From IMG/VR virus record IMGVR_UViG_3300049736_000151, positions 1-21,232 of that record: a DNA stretch of 21,232 nt. The stretch is one strand, 5' to 3'. Position numbers and translations under genes: made by a program. The notes beneath the pieces are model-generated. The model was not told the origin of the DNA. It did not search any database and saw only the letters and a program-made list of their open reading frames with translations. Below are positions 1 through 8,842 of this stretch, piece by piece. The stretch is from a virus. How positions within the stretch are numbered: the first letter of the stretch is position 1; every line of letters starts with the position of its first letter.

Positions 1-3000
1 ACGTTAACAGTTTGAGCAGCACTAACCTCTTTACCTTTTTTAGTACCTGTTTTAGCTATATCATATAGTAGTTTTGGATTTAAACCAAAAGCTTCTCCCC
101 ATGCTTTAGCTAATTCAGGACCTGGTCTCAATGATTTGTAATCCATAGACGCAAGGTCTAAAGCTATATTGTCTTTACCTATTGCCTCTATTAGTTTACC
201 CATAACAGAAGGATCTGTAAACTTTAAATCTTTAGGATCTGTTAGTTTTACTTCTCTAGTTGTTTTAGCATCAAAGTCTTTAGTTGTTTCAGCCATAACA
301 GACTGAGCCTCTCTGCTATCAAGATCTCTACCAAATAAATCTCCTTCTTGTCCTAGTCTTTTTAATATATTACCAAGTCTACCACCTCCAAAATTACCAC
401 CACCAAACAAGGCTTGTCTAGCGTATGCACCAAACGGAACATCTATATTTTCTTTACCTCTTTTTAAGTAAGTGCTAAGTATCTTATCATATATCTCTGT
501 GCCAACCTCCATCTCAAACATCTCTCTAGTAATACCTAAGCCTTCTTTAAACTTTGTGTTTATAAACTCCTGTATTAAACCTTGGTTGTTTTCATATACC
601 TTACCTATAAGATCTGTTTTATTACCTGTTCTCTCAAACTCTTCAAAAGCTTTTTTGTTTTCGTTAGAAATATCTTTTGATCTTTGATTTAACTCTCTTT
701 GAGCAACCTTATCTATACCTAAAGTTTCACCAGTCTTATAGTCTATAAGTTTCTTTCCGTTAAACTCTATGCCTTCAAACCTATTCATTAACTTAGGACT
801 GTAATTACCTTTAGCAAAATCTTGCCCTAACCTTTGCATGAACCTAATAACAGCATCTGGATTGTTTAACTTAGGTAATACATTTTGCAACGCAGTACCT
901 TCTAAAGCTTTTTCTAAAAAAGTAGTAATGTTTTGTTTTAAACTACCAAGTACCCCACTGTCAAGTACTCTTTGCTTGTTCTCAGGTCTTTGTAGTAAGT
1001 CTAATAAGTTAGCATTAAACTCTTCAAAAGTAGAACTTTTATCTTGAGTTTTTTCGTAAGCTTCTTTTATGGCCTCAGACAAATTGTCTATCTTAGTTAT
1101 TTCACCTGTTCTAGGATCTATAGATTCAAACTTCATTTTAGACACAGACTTAGCTAGCATGTCTTGTAGTGCTTTTTGCACGCCAACATCTTTAGCAAAC
1201 ATCTTACGCATAACAACATGATAAATTTCATGAGGCAAAGTACCTTCATTCATTTTAGATACATCAACACTTACGTGTAGTTTTCCATTACGAGTTGTTA
1301 CAGCAGCTGCTTCACCTGGTCCTAGTTTCATACCTCTACCATTTGTAGAGACTGTCATATTGAAAGCAGGTTCACCACCATTTTCTTTCATATAACTTCT
1401 GTTAAACCTTTCTAATAAACCTTGAGTATCTGCAGCTAATATATTTTTATCTAAAAATCTTTCCCTGTTTTCAGCTACTCTTATTTGTTTTATTAATTCA
1501 TTTCTTAATTGAAATTGATCACCAAGTTGCTCTGTGGTTTCTCCTTTTTCTAATCTACTTGTTATTTCTTTATCTGTTCTTAATAGTAAATTCCTTTTTG
1601 ACTGTACACTTAATCTTCTATCAGCTTTATTAGTATGGGTTAAACCTATTATACTGAACTGTAAAACCTCCATTAAAGTATGTTTAGCCCAGTCTTCCAT
1701 GTCTCCATACTTTTCTTCTACAAAAGTATCAAATTCTTTTTTGTTTTGCGCCGATGCTATCATAGCTTCTAATGGAGCCGCTGTTTGTGCACCAGCTGCA
1801 CCACCAAGACCTGAGTATAAACCTTTTTCCAAAGCGGTATTCATTGCAGATGCTCCGGCAAAACCTTTAAAAAGATTAGTAGGTAGTATTTTTCTCATAG
1901 CGTGACCACCAACTACAAAACCAAAACCAGCCCCAGTAGGCATATCTACACCAAACAATGGATCTAATAAAGCCATTTTACCTTCCTCTTGAAGTCCTTG
2001 TATAATTAAAGCTTGTGCTTTATTAAATGCAGTACCGGTAACTTTTGTTAGTCCTTTTGACTTAGAATAAGCATCTATAGTCATTTTAGCTTTCTTTGCT
2101 CTTGCAGCTACTATAGCTTGTGACAATGGTTTAACAGAGTTTTTACCAGCATTAGCCAAATAAGTAACATTTCTTAATTTACTTAAATAATTACCTATAC
2201 CTAAGGTTGTACCCATACCTCCAGTAGCGTAAGTAACAACACCAAGCTCTGCTAACATAGGAACAAAACCTCCTAGCCCAGTCCAAAACTGTTCTCCAAA
2301 ACCTTCTTCAAAAGAATCTAATTGCTCTGCAGACATGGTAAAAGGATCTTGACCTTCATCTAATGTTGTATTTATTTTATCCAACAAAGCCTCAGCATCA
2401 TTCAAATCATCTCTATCTGTTCTAAATAAATAATCTCTTCTAAAACTACCTGGACCAAACTCACCTTGACCAGGCAAAGCATCTAATACACCTGCTACAA
2501 AATTACCGCCCTGACTAACTATATCGTTAGCTTTTATAGAACCTGGATCTACATTTAATAAGTATAATTGTTTCCAAGCAGCGTGTTCTGTAGATAATCT
2601 TCTTTGAGTCTGTCTTGTGTTTTCTACATAACCAGCTAAATCGCTTATAGTTATAGTAGCTTCACCTGATTTACTTTCAGGTTTAGATATAATTATTTCA
2701 TCTGTAGCAAAACCAGGTTGTACTGCCATCAAGTCTTTTAGGGTAACTCCTTTTATAACCCCTTCTGTTGCATACTCTGAAGTTGTTTCCCTGCCTTTAG
2801 TATCAATCATAGAATAACCTCTATCAAATAATTTTTCGGCTAATGGTGAACCTTCTTGCAAGAATCCAGCTTTTATTTTAATATCAAACTTTTGAGTATT
2901 TATATCATTTTGAAATCCACTGAATTCAGCTAAGTGTATTCTATAATCGTTTTGTATTGTTTGAAAATCAGATGTATCTAATTTCTTTTTTAATTCTACT

Positions 3001-4295
3001 TTAGCTATGTTATAATCTTCTGTTAAGTCAACCACTTGTATACCACCTATTTTAGCAAGACCTTTGGTTGTTCTGGTTCCGTCTGGTGCAAACAAAAATT
3101 CAGCATCTCTATCTACTACGGTTCTTAGTATTAAATTGCTGGCTTTTATAGACTTTTCTAATTCATCTGTTAAGTCTCCTGTTGTAGAGTTTTCTAAACC
3201 ACCTGTTGGTTCGTTTAATAAGTTTTGTATTTCTCTTATTCTATTATTTAATTGAGCTAACTGCTTTTCTTCAGGATCAGTTATACTTTGTATGTGTTGT
3301 AGCTTTTCTCTATTACTTGCTTCCAACCAATTACCAGCATCTTGAAGAGGTTTAACATATTTTTTTATAATATTATAATTGTTCATTTCAACCTCTCTAG
3401 TAGCTACTTGTTGTAGCATTCTATCTACTATAGCATCTGGTTGAGAACCTGTTAAACCTACATCTTCTGGATTTATACCTCCAAAAAAACCAGATCCAGA
3501 AACACTTCTATTGGCAGCGTAGTTTTCAATAAGGTTTTTTCTCATGTAATCTCTAAAGCCATCTTTATCCATTAACGAGGTAATCATCATTGTTGGATCA
3601 TAAGCTATATCTTCTTCATTAGCAAAATCATAACTTAACTGCTTTAAGTTAATAGCTATAGAACCTTCAAAGTCATCAATATTTTTTTCATTTTCTATGT
3701 TTAATTTTTCATCAAAATTATCTTTAAGAAAATTATTTATTAACTTTTGACTATCATCAACTTGGTTGTTTAAACTACCAGTAAAATCTAATCCAGAAGC
3801 TGCTGTTATCATATCGCTTGGACTAAGTTCTGTTGTCCTTACTTTTATAGTATTACCATTTAAAGCTGTTATACTTATATTGTTTTTGTCGTAATCAAAT
3901 TCAAAGCCTCCATTTACACCACCATACATTTGAGAGTAAGCCGATGCTATGTCTTTGTTTGATTGACTTTTAAATTCTGGAATATTAAAAATAGTACCGT
4001 AGTCTCTATTTTTAGGTAGCTCAATTTTTACAACTGCATTCTTTTTTGCACGAGCCTTCGCAAGCCTGTCTAATTGTGTATCTCCAACCGAAGCTGTGCC
4101 TACCGAATCTAATTCCATATTCTCGGATGTTACCGGATCCACCAGTGCTACAGCCACATCCTCTGTTGCAACACTGTCTGCTTTTTTTAACGTAAAGCCT
4201 AGTCGTTTAGCTTGAGCCTCCCAATCATCACCGTATTGAGATTTGAATTTATCAGCAGATATTTCTCTGCCATTTGCATCTACATATATATCCAT
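1..4295 (-). CDS. Giant putative ejection/internal virion protein with HEIYH metallopeptidase motif (C-terminus cut off)
   Basis: The frame is open from the ATG at 4295 to the left edge, giving 1431 whole codons with no stop, so the C-terminus lies outside the window. The start MDIYVDANGREIS follows an A/T-only leader 13 bases after the upstream stop. The N-terminal part, to about residue 660, is hydrophilic and mixed helical. Residues about 668-717 and 772-852 are Gly/Ala-rich and hydrophobic, like membrane-active parts of ejection proteins. Residues 1019-1028 read TLPHEIYHVV, a zinc-peptidase HExxH signature with His1022, Glu1023 and His1026; Glu1091/1092 in TFEEFNANLL could supply a third ligand. 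The rest is charged and helical. Size, position at the end of the virion block and composition suggest a packaged protein injected with DNA, like T7 gp16 or large polyvalent phage proteins. I see no RNA polymerase DxDGD motif in the visible part. Frame certain; role inferred. Confidence 0.85.
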   Translation of the reverse strand, partial: MDIYVDANGREISADKFKSQYGDDWEAQAKRLGFTLKKADSVATEDVAVALVDPVTSENMELDSVGTASVGDTQLDRLAKARAKKNAVVKIELPKNRDYGTIFNIPEFKSQSNKDIASAYSQMYGGVNGGFEFDYDKNNISITALNGNTIKVRTTELSPSDMITAASGLDFTGSLNNQVDDSQKLINNFLKDNFDEKLNIENEKNIDDFEGSIAINLKQLSYDFANEEDIAYDPTMMITSLMDKDGFRDYMRKNLIENYAANRSVSGSGFFGGINPEDVGLTGSQPDAIVDRMLQQVATREVEMNNYNIIKKYVKPLQDAGNWLEASNREKLQHIQSITDPEEKQLAQLNNRIREIQNLLNEPTGGLENSTTGDLTDELEKSIKASNLILRTVVDRDAEFLFAPDGTRTTKGLAKIGGIQVVDLTEDYNIAKVELKKKLDTSDFQTIQNDYRIHLAEFSGFQNDINTQKFDIKIKAGFLQEGSPLAEKLFDRGYSMIDTKGRETTSEYATEGVIKGVTLKDLMAVQPGFATDEIIISKPESKSGEATITISDLAGYVENTRQTQRRLSTEHAAWKQLYLLNVDPGSIKANDIVSQGGNFVAGVLDALPGQGEFGPGSFRRDYLFRTDRDDLNDAEALLDKINTTLDEGQDPFTMSAEQLDSFEEGFGEQFWTGLGGFVPMLAELGVVTYATGGMGTTLGIGNYLSKLRNVTYLANAGKNSVKPLSQAIVAARAKKAKMTIDAYSKSKGLTKVTGTAFNKAQALIIQGLQEEGKMALLDPLFGVDMPTGAGFGFVVGGHAMRKILPTNLFKGFAGASAMNTALEKGLYSGLGGAAGAQTAAPLEAMIASAQNKKEFDTFVEEKYGDMEDWAKHTLMEVLQFSIIGLTHTNKADRRLSVQSKRNLLLRTDKEITSRLEKGETTEQLGDQFQLRNELIKQIRVAENRERFLDKNILAADTQGLLERFNRSYMKENGGEPAFNMTVSTNGRGMKLGPGEAAAVTTRNGKLHVSVDVSKMNEGTLPHEIYHVVMRKMFAKDVGVQKALQDMLAKSVSKMKFESIDPRTGEITKIDNLSEAIKEAYEKTQDKSSTFEEFNANLLDLLQRPENKQRVLDSGVLGSLKQNITTFLEKALEGTALQNVLPKLNNPDAVIRFMQRLGQDFAKGNYSPKLMNRFEGIEFNGKKLIDYKTGETLGIDKVAQRELNQRSKDISNENKKAFEEFERTGNKTDLIGKVYENNQGLIQEFINTKFKEGLGITREMFEMEVGTEIYDKILSTYLKRGKENIDVPFGAYARQALFGGGNFGGGRLGNILKRLGQEGDLFGRDLDSREAQSVMAETTKDFDAKTTREVKLTDPKDLKFTDPSVMGKLIEAIGKDNIALDLASMDYKSLRPGPELAKAWGEAFGLNPKLLYDIAKTGTKKGKEVSAAQTVN

Positions 4296-4308
4296 TTAAT
4301 TATATTTT

Positions 4309-6168
4309 TTAAAGGTTTTCTAATGCTACTATTTCTAATTCTTTCTGTATATAATCTTTGTCTGCTTTGCTTAATGGTAAAGAATATTTTGTTTTGCCCA
4401 TTCCAGGTACTGTTAAAGCTAATTGATTAAAATTAGTATCATCAATTTCAAATCCTTCAATTTGATCTGTCAGTTCTTGTATACTCATTAGTTTACCTTT
4501 TACATTTATTTTTTTATTTAACAAACTAGGTATACCCTCATCATCTTCTAACGCTGATAGGTTATTTAAGATATCTTGAGCAACATTTGTAGAAGCATTT
4601 TCATTAGGATCATATTCAACAGAGCTAAAGTCTCTACCTTCTGTTAAACCTAATATTCTTTTTAATTGCACAGCTCCTCTACTGTTAATATCTCCTTTAG
4701 GTATATAAAGTTCTTGAACTATGTCTTTAAAATCACCGTTAGCCAATGGTTCTGATTTAGTTACTGTGTAATAATTAGCAGCACCTCCTCTAGATATTTT
4801 AATATTATTCATTTCTGAAACTTGAGTTAAGTCTCCAGAGTTTATAGCTTTATCAATAGTTATATTATTGGCTATTGCTTTTCTTTCTGCTTCTGTTGTT
4901 GTACCACCACTAGACTTGCCTTTTCCATCTCCAGTTTGTGTTTCATTTTTAGTAACTAATGGAGTGTCTTTATAATATATTCCACTAGCTGGATCGTCTG
5001 ATTTTAAACCTAGTGTTCCTAGTGTTTGATCTATCAAAATTCTAGACATTCTAGCTTTAATCTCTTGATCGACTGTGCGTTCTCCACTTGTAACAGCCTC
5101 ACTGTTTTCTACTACTTTTAAAAATTCTCCATAACTTTTAGGTCCTGTTTTACTATCCAGCATACCTAAATTATATTCATAAAAGTTTTTAGCATCATTT
5201 AAAGAATTCATAGCACCGGCAACTTTTTTATTTGCTTCTTGAATCATTCTAGGTAAGGGCCCTATATCTGGTAAGCCTAAATTATAAGTAGTTCTTGTTT
5301 GGGCTGTAGAAGTTGTATCACTTCTTTTTCTTTTATTAACAGTATCAGAAGTAACTGTTTGTTCTTGATTTGTTATTAAATCCTGATTTAAACCACCGTT
5401 GCTGGTTATTAAATTAAAATTATCAGGTCCTAACATGGCTTGAAACTCTTGTGATATTTGAGGTATTTCCTGTATAAAATCATTGTCATCACTATCGTCT
5501 AACTCCATCCAAGCGTTAGCTGATATTGTTCTTGTAGGCATAATATTGCCATTACCATCTTTACCACTTACTTGTAAAAATAAATCATTTTTATCTTTAT
5601 CATAAGTTAAAGCTATTTTAGCACTTGGCATTTTACCAGACATCGCGTTTATTAACCATTGATTTGCTTCTGGTTCATACTGAGCAGAATCACCTTGCAA
5701 GGCTATTGTTTTACCTATATTAGCGTTTTGTTCCTGCCAATACGTTGTAACATCGTCCCAGCTTGATGCAAAGTTAGTTGTTAAGTTTAACAAGTTTTGA
5801 TAATTAGCTATTTCTTGTTTAGCCTCTTGTCTTTTTTTGTCATCACTAAAATCTGTCATTAGATACATTTGAGCCGCTGAAGCCACATTTATTCTATCTC
5901 TTAATATAGCTGTTACCTCATTGTCTAAGCCGTCAGGTTTTTCTATTTTATCTAGCACCTGAAGAGTTTTGACTTGGGCCATGTCAATATCATACTGCAT
6001 TTTCTGCATGTTAGCTATTTGATTCTGACGATCTCTTTCTTTTTGTAATCTTACCTTTTCTCTATTTGCTCTCTCTTGTTCTAACAAGCCTGTTGCTTTA
6101 TTGTAAGAATCAAAATAGGAATTTACTGGACTACCGCCCGATGGACCCGCTGGGTTTTCGTAACTCAT
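4309..6168 (-). CDS. Putative internal virion (ejection) protein, 619 aa, coiled-coil N-terminus
   Basis: This 619-residue protein starts MSYENPAGPSGG after an A/T-rich leader and lies 17 bases after the stop of the small Gly/Ala-rich protein. Residues about 25-75 are a highly charged Lys/Arg/Glu/Gln stretch with heptad character and likely form a coiled coil. The middle is mixed and acidic (for example ELDDSDDNDF). A low-complexity Gly/Ser/Thr/Lys linker lies near residues 406-430 and is followed by a compact alpha/beta-looking C-terminal third. There is no signal peptide, transmembrane helix or recognisable catalytic motif. It sits between the small and giant proteins of the ejection cassette, the place where podoviruses keep their middle-sized core protein (T7 gp15 is the functional analogue by position). 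No sequence family was recognised, so the role rests on context. Confidence 0.8.
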   Translation of the reverse strand: MSYENPAGPSGGSPVNSYFDSYNKATGLLEQERANREKVRLQKERDRQNQIANMQKMQYDIDMAQVKTLQVLDKIEKPDGLDNEVTAILRDRINVASAAQMYLMTDFSDDKKRQEAKQEIANYQNLLNLTTNFASSWDDVTTYWQEQNANIGKTIALQGDSAQYEPEANQWLINAMSGKMPSAKIALTYDKDKNDLFLQVSGKDGNGNIMPTRTISANAWMELDDSDDNDFIQEIPQISQEFQAMLGPDNFNLITSNGGLNQDLITNQEQTVTSDTVNKRKRSDTTSTAQTRTTYNLGLPDIGPLPRMIQEANKKVAGAMNSLNDAKNFYEYNLGMLDSKTGPKSYGEFLKVVENSEAVTSGERTVDQEIKARMSRILIDQTLGTLGLKSDDPASGIYYKDTPLVTKNETQTGDGKGKSSGGTTTEAERKAIANNITIDKAINSGDLTQVSEMNNIKISRGGAANYYTVTKSEPLANGDFKDIVQELYIPKGDINSRGAVQLKRILGLTEGRDFSSVEYDPNENASTNVAQDILNNLSALEDDEGIPSLLNKKINVKGKLMSIQELTDQIEGFEIDDTNFNQLALTVPGMGKTKYSLPLSKADKDYIQKELEIVALENL

Positions 6169-6185
6169 ATTTGTATTTTTTTATA

Positions 6186-6908
6186 TTAACCTTTTGGTGC
6201 AAATGGATTACCCATGCTTCCGGCTATACCACCTATAGCTCCAAACAAAGCGCCTGTTGCGGCTTCTCTAGCTCTACCGGCTTCTCTTTTTTCACCGTAT
6301 GCTCTATCAGCAAGACCCGCTACTCTATTCATTTTAGCAACCTCGCGTGATTCAACAGTGTTGAATTTAAACGCTCTACCTTGAGCATCTGCTTGTTGCA
6401 TTCTTTGACCTTCTGATATATTAATGTTTTGTATTCTTTGACCTTCAGCCATTTTCATTTGCTGCATTTGTGACTCTCCAGCCGCCCTCATTTTTTCATT
6501 TTGAGCTTCTTGAGATTCAATACTAGCTGCAACACCTTTCTTACTTTGTAAAGCTGCTTGAGCTAAAGCTGTAGCACCACCGGCACTTGCACCAGTGGCT
6601 CTTAACGTATCAAGAGTATTAGCTAAAGATATATCAGCCTGTTCAGCTTGCATTTCTGCTGCCTGAGTTGCAACACCTAAATTAGCATAAGGGTTTGTTA
6701 TCATGCTAGATAAATTCTCTGCTAAACCGCTTAGGTTAGTAAAGTTATCATATGGATTTATAGCAGGCTGTCTGCTATCCTCCAAACTTTTTAACTCTGC
6801 CTCTCGGCGTTTTTGCTCACGCGCGGCACGTCTTTGAGCTCGTCTGGCTCTTCTACCAGCACCTATCGCTCCGACTGCGCCAACAACGCCTTTAGCTACT
6901 CCTCCCAT
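6186..6908 (-). CDS. Putative small internal virion (ejection) protein, Gly/Ala-rich ends
   Basis: The protein has 240 residues and no Cys or Trp. Residues 1-18 are a Gly/Ala/Val hydrophobic segment (MGGVAKGVVGAVGAIGAG). Residues 19-38 are strongly basic (RRARRAQRRAAREQKRREAE). The middle is a long Ala/Gln/Glu/Met-rich helical stretch that includes a short repeat, EGQRIQ...EGQRMQ. The last 25 residues return to a Gly/Ala hydrophobic segment (ATGALFGAIGGIAG). This layout is typical of small ejected proteins of podoviruses such as T7 gp14, which is thought to insert in the outer membrane and start the DNA channel; that parallel is functional, not a demonstrated homology. The start is 2 bases after the acetyltransferase-like gene's stop, so the two are translationally close. 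The next gene is the coiled-coil protein. Ejection role is likely but inferred from composition and place. Confidence 0.82.
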   Translation of the reverse strand: MGGVAKGVVGAVGAIGAGRRARRAQRRAAREQKRREAELKSLEDSRQPAINPYDNFTNLSGLAENLSSMITNPYANLGVATQAAEMQAEQADISLANTLDTLRATGASAGGATALAQAALQSKKGVAASIESQEAQNEKMRAAGESQMQQMKMAEGQRIQNINISEGQRMQQADAQGRAFKFNTVESREVAKMNRVAGLADRAYGEKREAGRAREAATGALFGAIGGIAGSMGNPFAPKG

Positions 6909-6910
6909 AA

Positions 6911-7309
6911 TTATGCATATTTGTATATTATAGAGTGCTTATCTTTAAGCACGCTGTATTTTAATTTTTTTACCTTACTTATAATACCTTCCTCTTGAGA
7001 CGTGGCCCAAACAAACTTACAGCCAATGCTTAAAGCGTGGTTTACCATGTAGTCAATTAATTCGGTTATTATAGTGTTTCTGTCTTTTTCTCTATACTCT
7101 TTGTTAGATATAACAAAATCTATATAAGCTATTCTAGCATTTGTAAAGTATAAATATCCCGCCGCGACAGGCACGTTATTTTTAGTAGCAATATAACCAC
7201 CAGTGCTGTCATTCGGTAAATAATCAGGATCAGGTATGGGCTGTCCCCAGTCTAACCACCACTGACTTATAGTATTAAAGTCAGCTTCTGTAATTCTTTT
7301 TATTTTCAT
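6911..7309 (-). CDS. GNAT-like acetyltransferase-family protein, 132 aa
   Basis: The 132 residues follow a compact GNAT layout. A short N-terminal helix carries Trp17, Trp18 and Trp21 (QWWLDWG). A beta hairpin (GGYIATKNNVPVAAGYLYF, about 37-55) and the central strand YIDFVISNKEYR (about 62-73) come next, then the helix expected to bind acetyl-CoA (75-90) and a C-terminal beta region ending in IIYKYA. The usual RxxGxG/A pyrophosphate loop is degenerate: the matching place reads R-E-K-D-R-N-T, without glycines. Small GNAT-like proteins with a WxDWG start are, from memory, common in phage structural regions, but their substrate is unknown. The gene sits between a tail gene and the ejection genes, with 10-base and 2-base spacings, so it is co-transcribed late. 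It may modify or be part of the virion. Fold call fairly sure; catalytic activity uncertain because of the loop. Confidence 0.78.
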   Translation of the reverse strand: MKIKRITEADFNTISQWWLDWGQPIPDPDYLPNDSTGGYIATKNNVPVAAGYLYFTNARIAYIDFVISNKEYREKDRNTIITELIDYMVNHALSIGCKFVWATSQEEGIISKVKKLKYSVLKDKHSIIYKYA

Positions 7310-7319
7310 TTTATTATAT

Positions 7320-8813
7320 TTAATATGATGACTCTACGTAATTAGATGATACAGCAAATAACTCTTTAACACCACCAACGTCTGTAGAAAAATCTGTTCT
7401 TATTGTAACTGTACAATAATAACCTTTTATACCTGTCATTGAATCTCCAAAAACAACTTCAGCTTCTGAAGCTGGTGTGTTGTTTATTAGATTAGCAAAA
7501 TATTTATTTTCTTTTCTATCAAAACCAGCAAACTCTCTTGGTAAACCAGGATTAGGTGTACCAAACACAGACTGATAATCTAATCTATCTACAGCTTGCC
7601 CATCGGCAGGATTTATTACATACTCACCTTCATAAAAGCTATTAACGATAGTCGTAGTATCACTATAGTTTATGTAGTTTGTATTAAACTCATCTGGTCC
7701 AGTAAAGTCACTTGCAAATCGAGTTATCTTCCAGCCGTTACTACCTTCGTAGTTTACTGTTTTAAAGTTTTTAGATAAACTAACTTTAGGGTTAAATACA
7801 AATGTTAAATATGAGTCATATTGAGTATTGTAAAAATTAGCTCTTAAACCTTTGTTATGTTCCCATAAGTTTATGTAGCCTGAGTTTGAATCTGGACCTA
7901 TAGAATAAAATTTACTTTTTAAACTAAACATCCAACTAGGTGTATAGCTATATTTACTAGGCCAACCTAAAACTGTTTCATCAAACCCTAAGGTTTGAGA
8001 TCTACCATTAAATGGTTGTAGTGAAACTGTATATTGTTTTTGATGCATATCCCAACCACCAATAATTTTACCAGTATTTCTGCTATTTTCGTTAACAGTG
8101 CTTAGATTATCTCTAAAATAATCAAACATACCGTAATTAGATATTTCTGTTATACCGTCTTGAGATAGTCTTATCATAGCGTTTCTATCCATGTCAGAAA
8201 AATATTTTCTATATCCATAAACAGCAAAGCTTTCTGGGTTTTTACTTATACCATAATTACCAGCGTAAGGAATTATTTGACCTATAACTAATTGTAATTG
8301 ACTAACAGGTACTCCACCACCTTCGGCAGTGTATATAGCATCTTTATCTATTAAAGCTCTACTAACTTTATTTTCTTGAAATATAATTAAGTTTGTATCT
8401 TCAGCGTATAATCTTTGTATACTACCATTTGCTGGGTCTGCAGCTTTCGTTATATCTTCACCAACGCTAAACACATTGGTGTTGTTTATACCTGTTCTAG
8501 AATTGTATATACCAGAATATATTAAAGCATTACTTCTTACAGCTCCTTTCGGCTCATCTTCTACTAAATAAGCTTTTACACCAAGAGATACTGAAGTATT
8601 ATTATATCCTCCTCTTATTCTTGATTCTTCTATAGCCCAATCATTACCATCAGTGCTAACAGTAGCAAACAATGGATATCCACCTATTTGCTGTGGTATA
8701 CCTCTAGACCCATCATAGATAGGGAAACCAACGTTTCTACCCGTTTGAGTTGGATCGTTAACTTTCTTTAATAAGAAGGTATTGAAATATTTAACTTCTA
8801 TTATTGCAGCCAT
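7320..8813 (-). CDS. Tail stabilisation/nozzle-like protein, second (C-terminal-type) component, 497 aa
   Basis: This 497-residue, beta-rich protein starts MAAIIEVKYFNTF, with no signal peptide or membrane segment. Residues about 138-167 (EDTNLIIFQENKVSRALIDKD) and about 184-235 (YGISKNPESFAVYGYRKYF followed by SQDGITEISNYGMFDYFRDN) are strand-turn repeats like beta-propeller blades. I recall this pattern from the C-terminal part of long tail stabilisation/structural proteins of Bacteroidota phages, where it is usually in the same chain as the NKDLDDRL-type N-terminus. Here that N-terminus is in the gene immediately upstream, 29 bases away, so the function seems split over two polypeptides. 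It probably joins the tail tip or nozzle in the short tail (P22 gp10/T7 gp12 role). It ends with ESSY and TAA. Alternative: an independent tail-spike base or fibre-attachment protein. Confidence 0.8.
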   Translation of the reverse strand: MAAIIEVKYFNTFLLKKVNDPTQTGRNVGFPIYDGSRGIPQQIGGYPLFATVSTDGNDWAIEESRIRGGYNNTSVSLGVKAYLVEDEPKGAVRSNALIYSGIYNSRTGINNTNVFSVGEDITKAADPANGSIQRLYAEDTNLIIFQENKVSRALIDKDAIYTAEGGGVPVSQLQLVIGQIIPYAGNYGISKNPESFAVYGYRKYFSDMDRNAMIRLSQDGITEISNYGMFDYFRDNLSTVNENSRNTGKIIGGWDMHQKQYTVSLQPFNGRSQTLGFDETVLGWPSKYSYTPSWMFSLKSKFYSIGPDSNSGYINLWEHNKGLRANFYNTQYDSYLTFVFNPKVSLSKNFKTVNYEGSNGWKITRFASDFTGPDEFNTNYINYSDTTTIVNSFYEGEYVINPADGQAVDRLDYQSVFGTPNPGLPREFAGFDRKENKYFANLINNTPASEAEVVFGDSMTGIKGYYCTVTIRTDFSTDVGGVKELFAVSSNYVESSY

Positions 8814-8842
8814 ATATTATTATCACTTGTTTTTTTAGTAAA

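Noticed and set aside
472-1905. Plus-strand open frames at 472-687, 838-1047 and 1534-1905
   Set aside because: They lie opposite the continuous minus-strand giant frame, have Ser/Leu/Phe-rich compositions typical of antisense readings of AT-rich genes, and no homology-like motifs.
1-4295. Giant virion RNA polymerase, as found in some crAss-like phages
   Set aside because: No DxDGD-type catalytic motif was found in the visible 1431 residues; the unseen C-terminus leaves this open but unsupported.
4212-4430. Plus-strand frame spanning the spacer between the giant and coiled-coil genes
   Set aside because: It overlaps two minus-strand genes and consists of hydrophobic low-complexity residues from AT-rich DNA; every supported gene here is on the minus strand.
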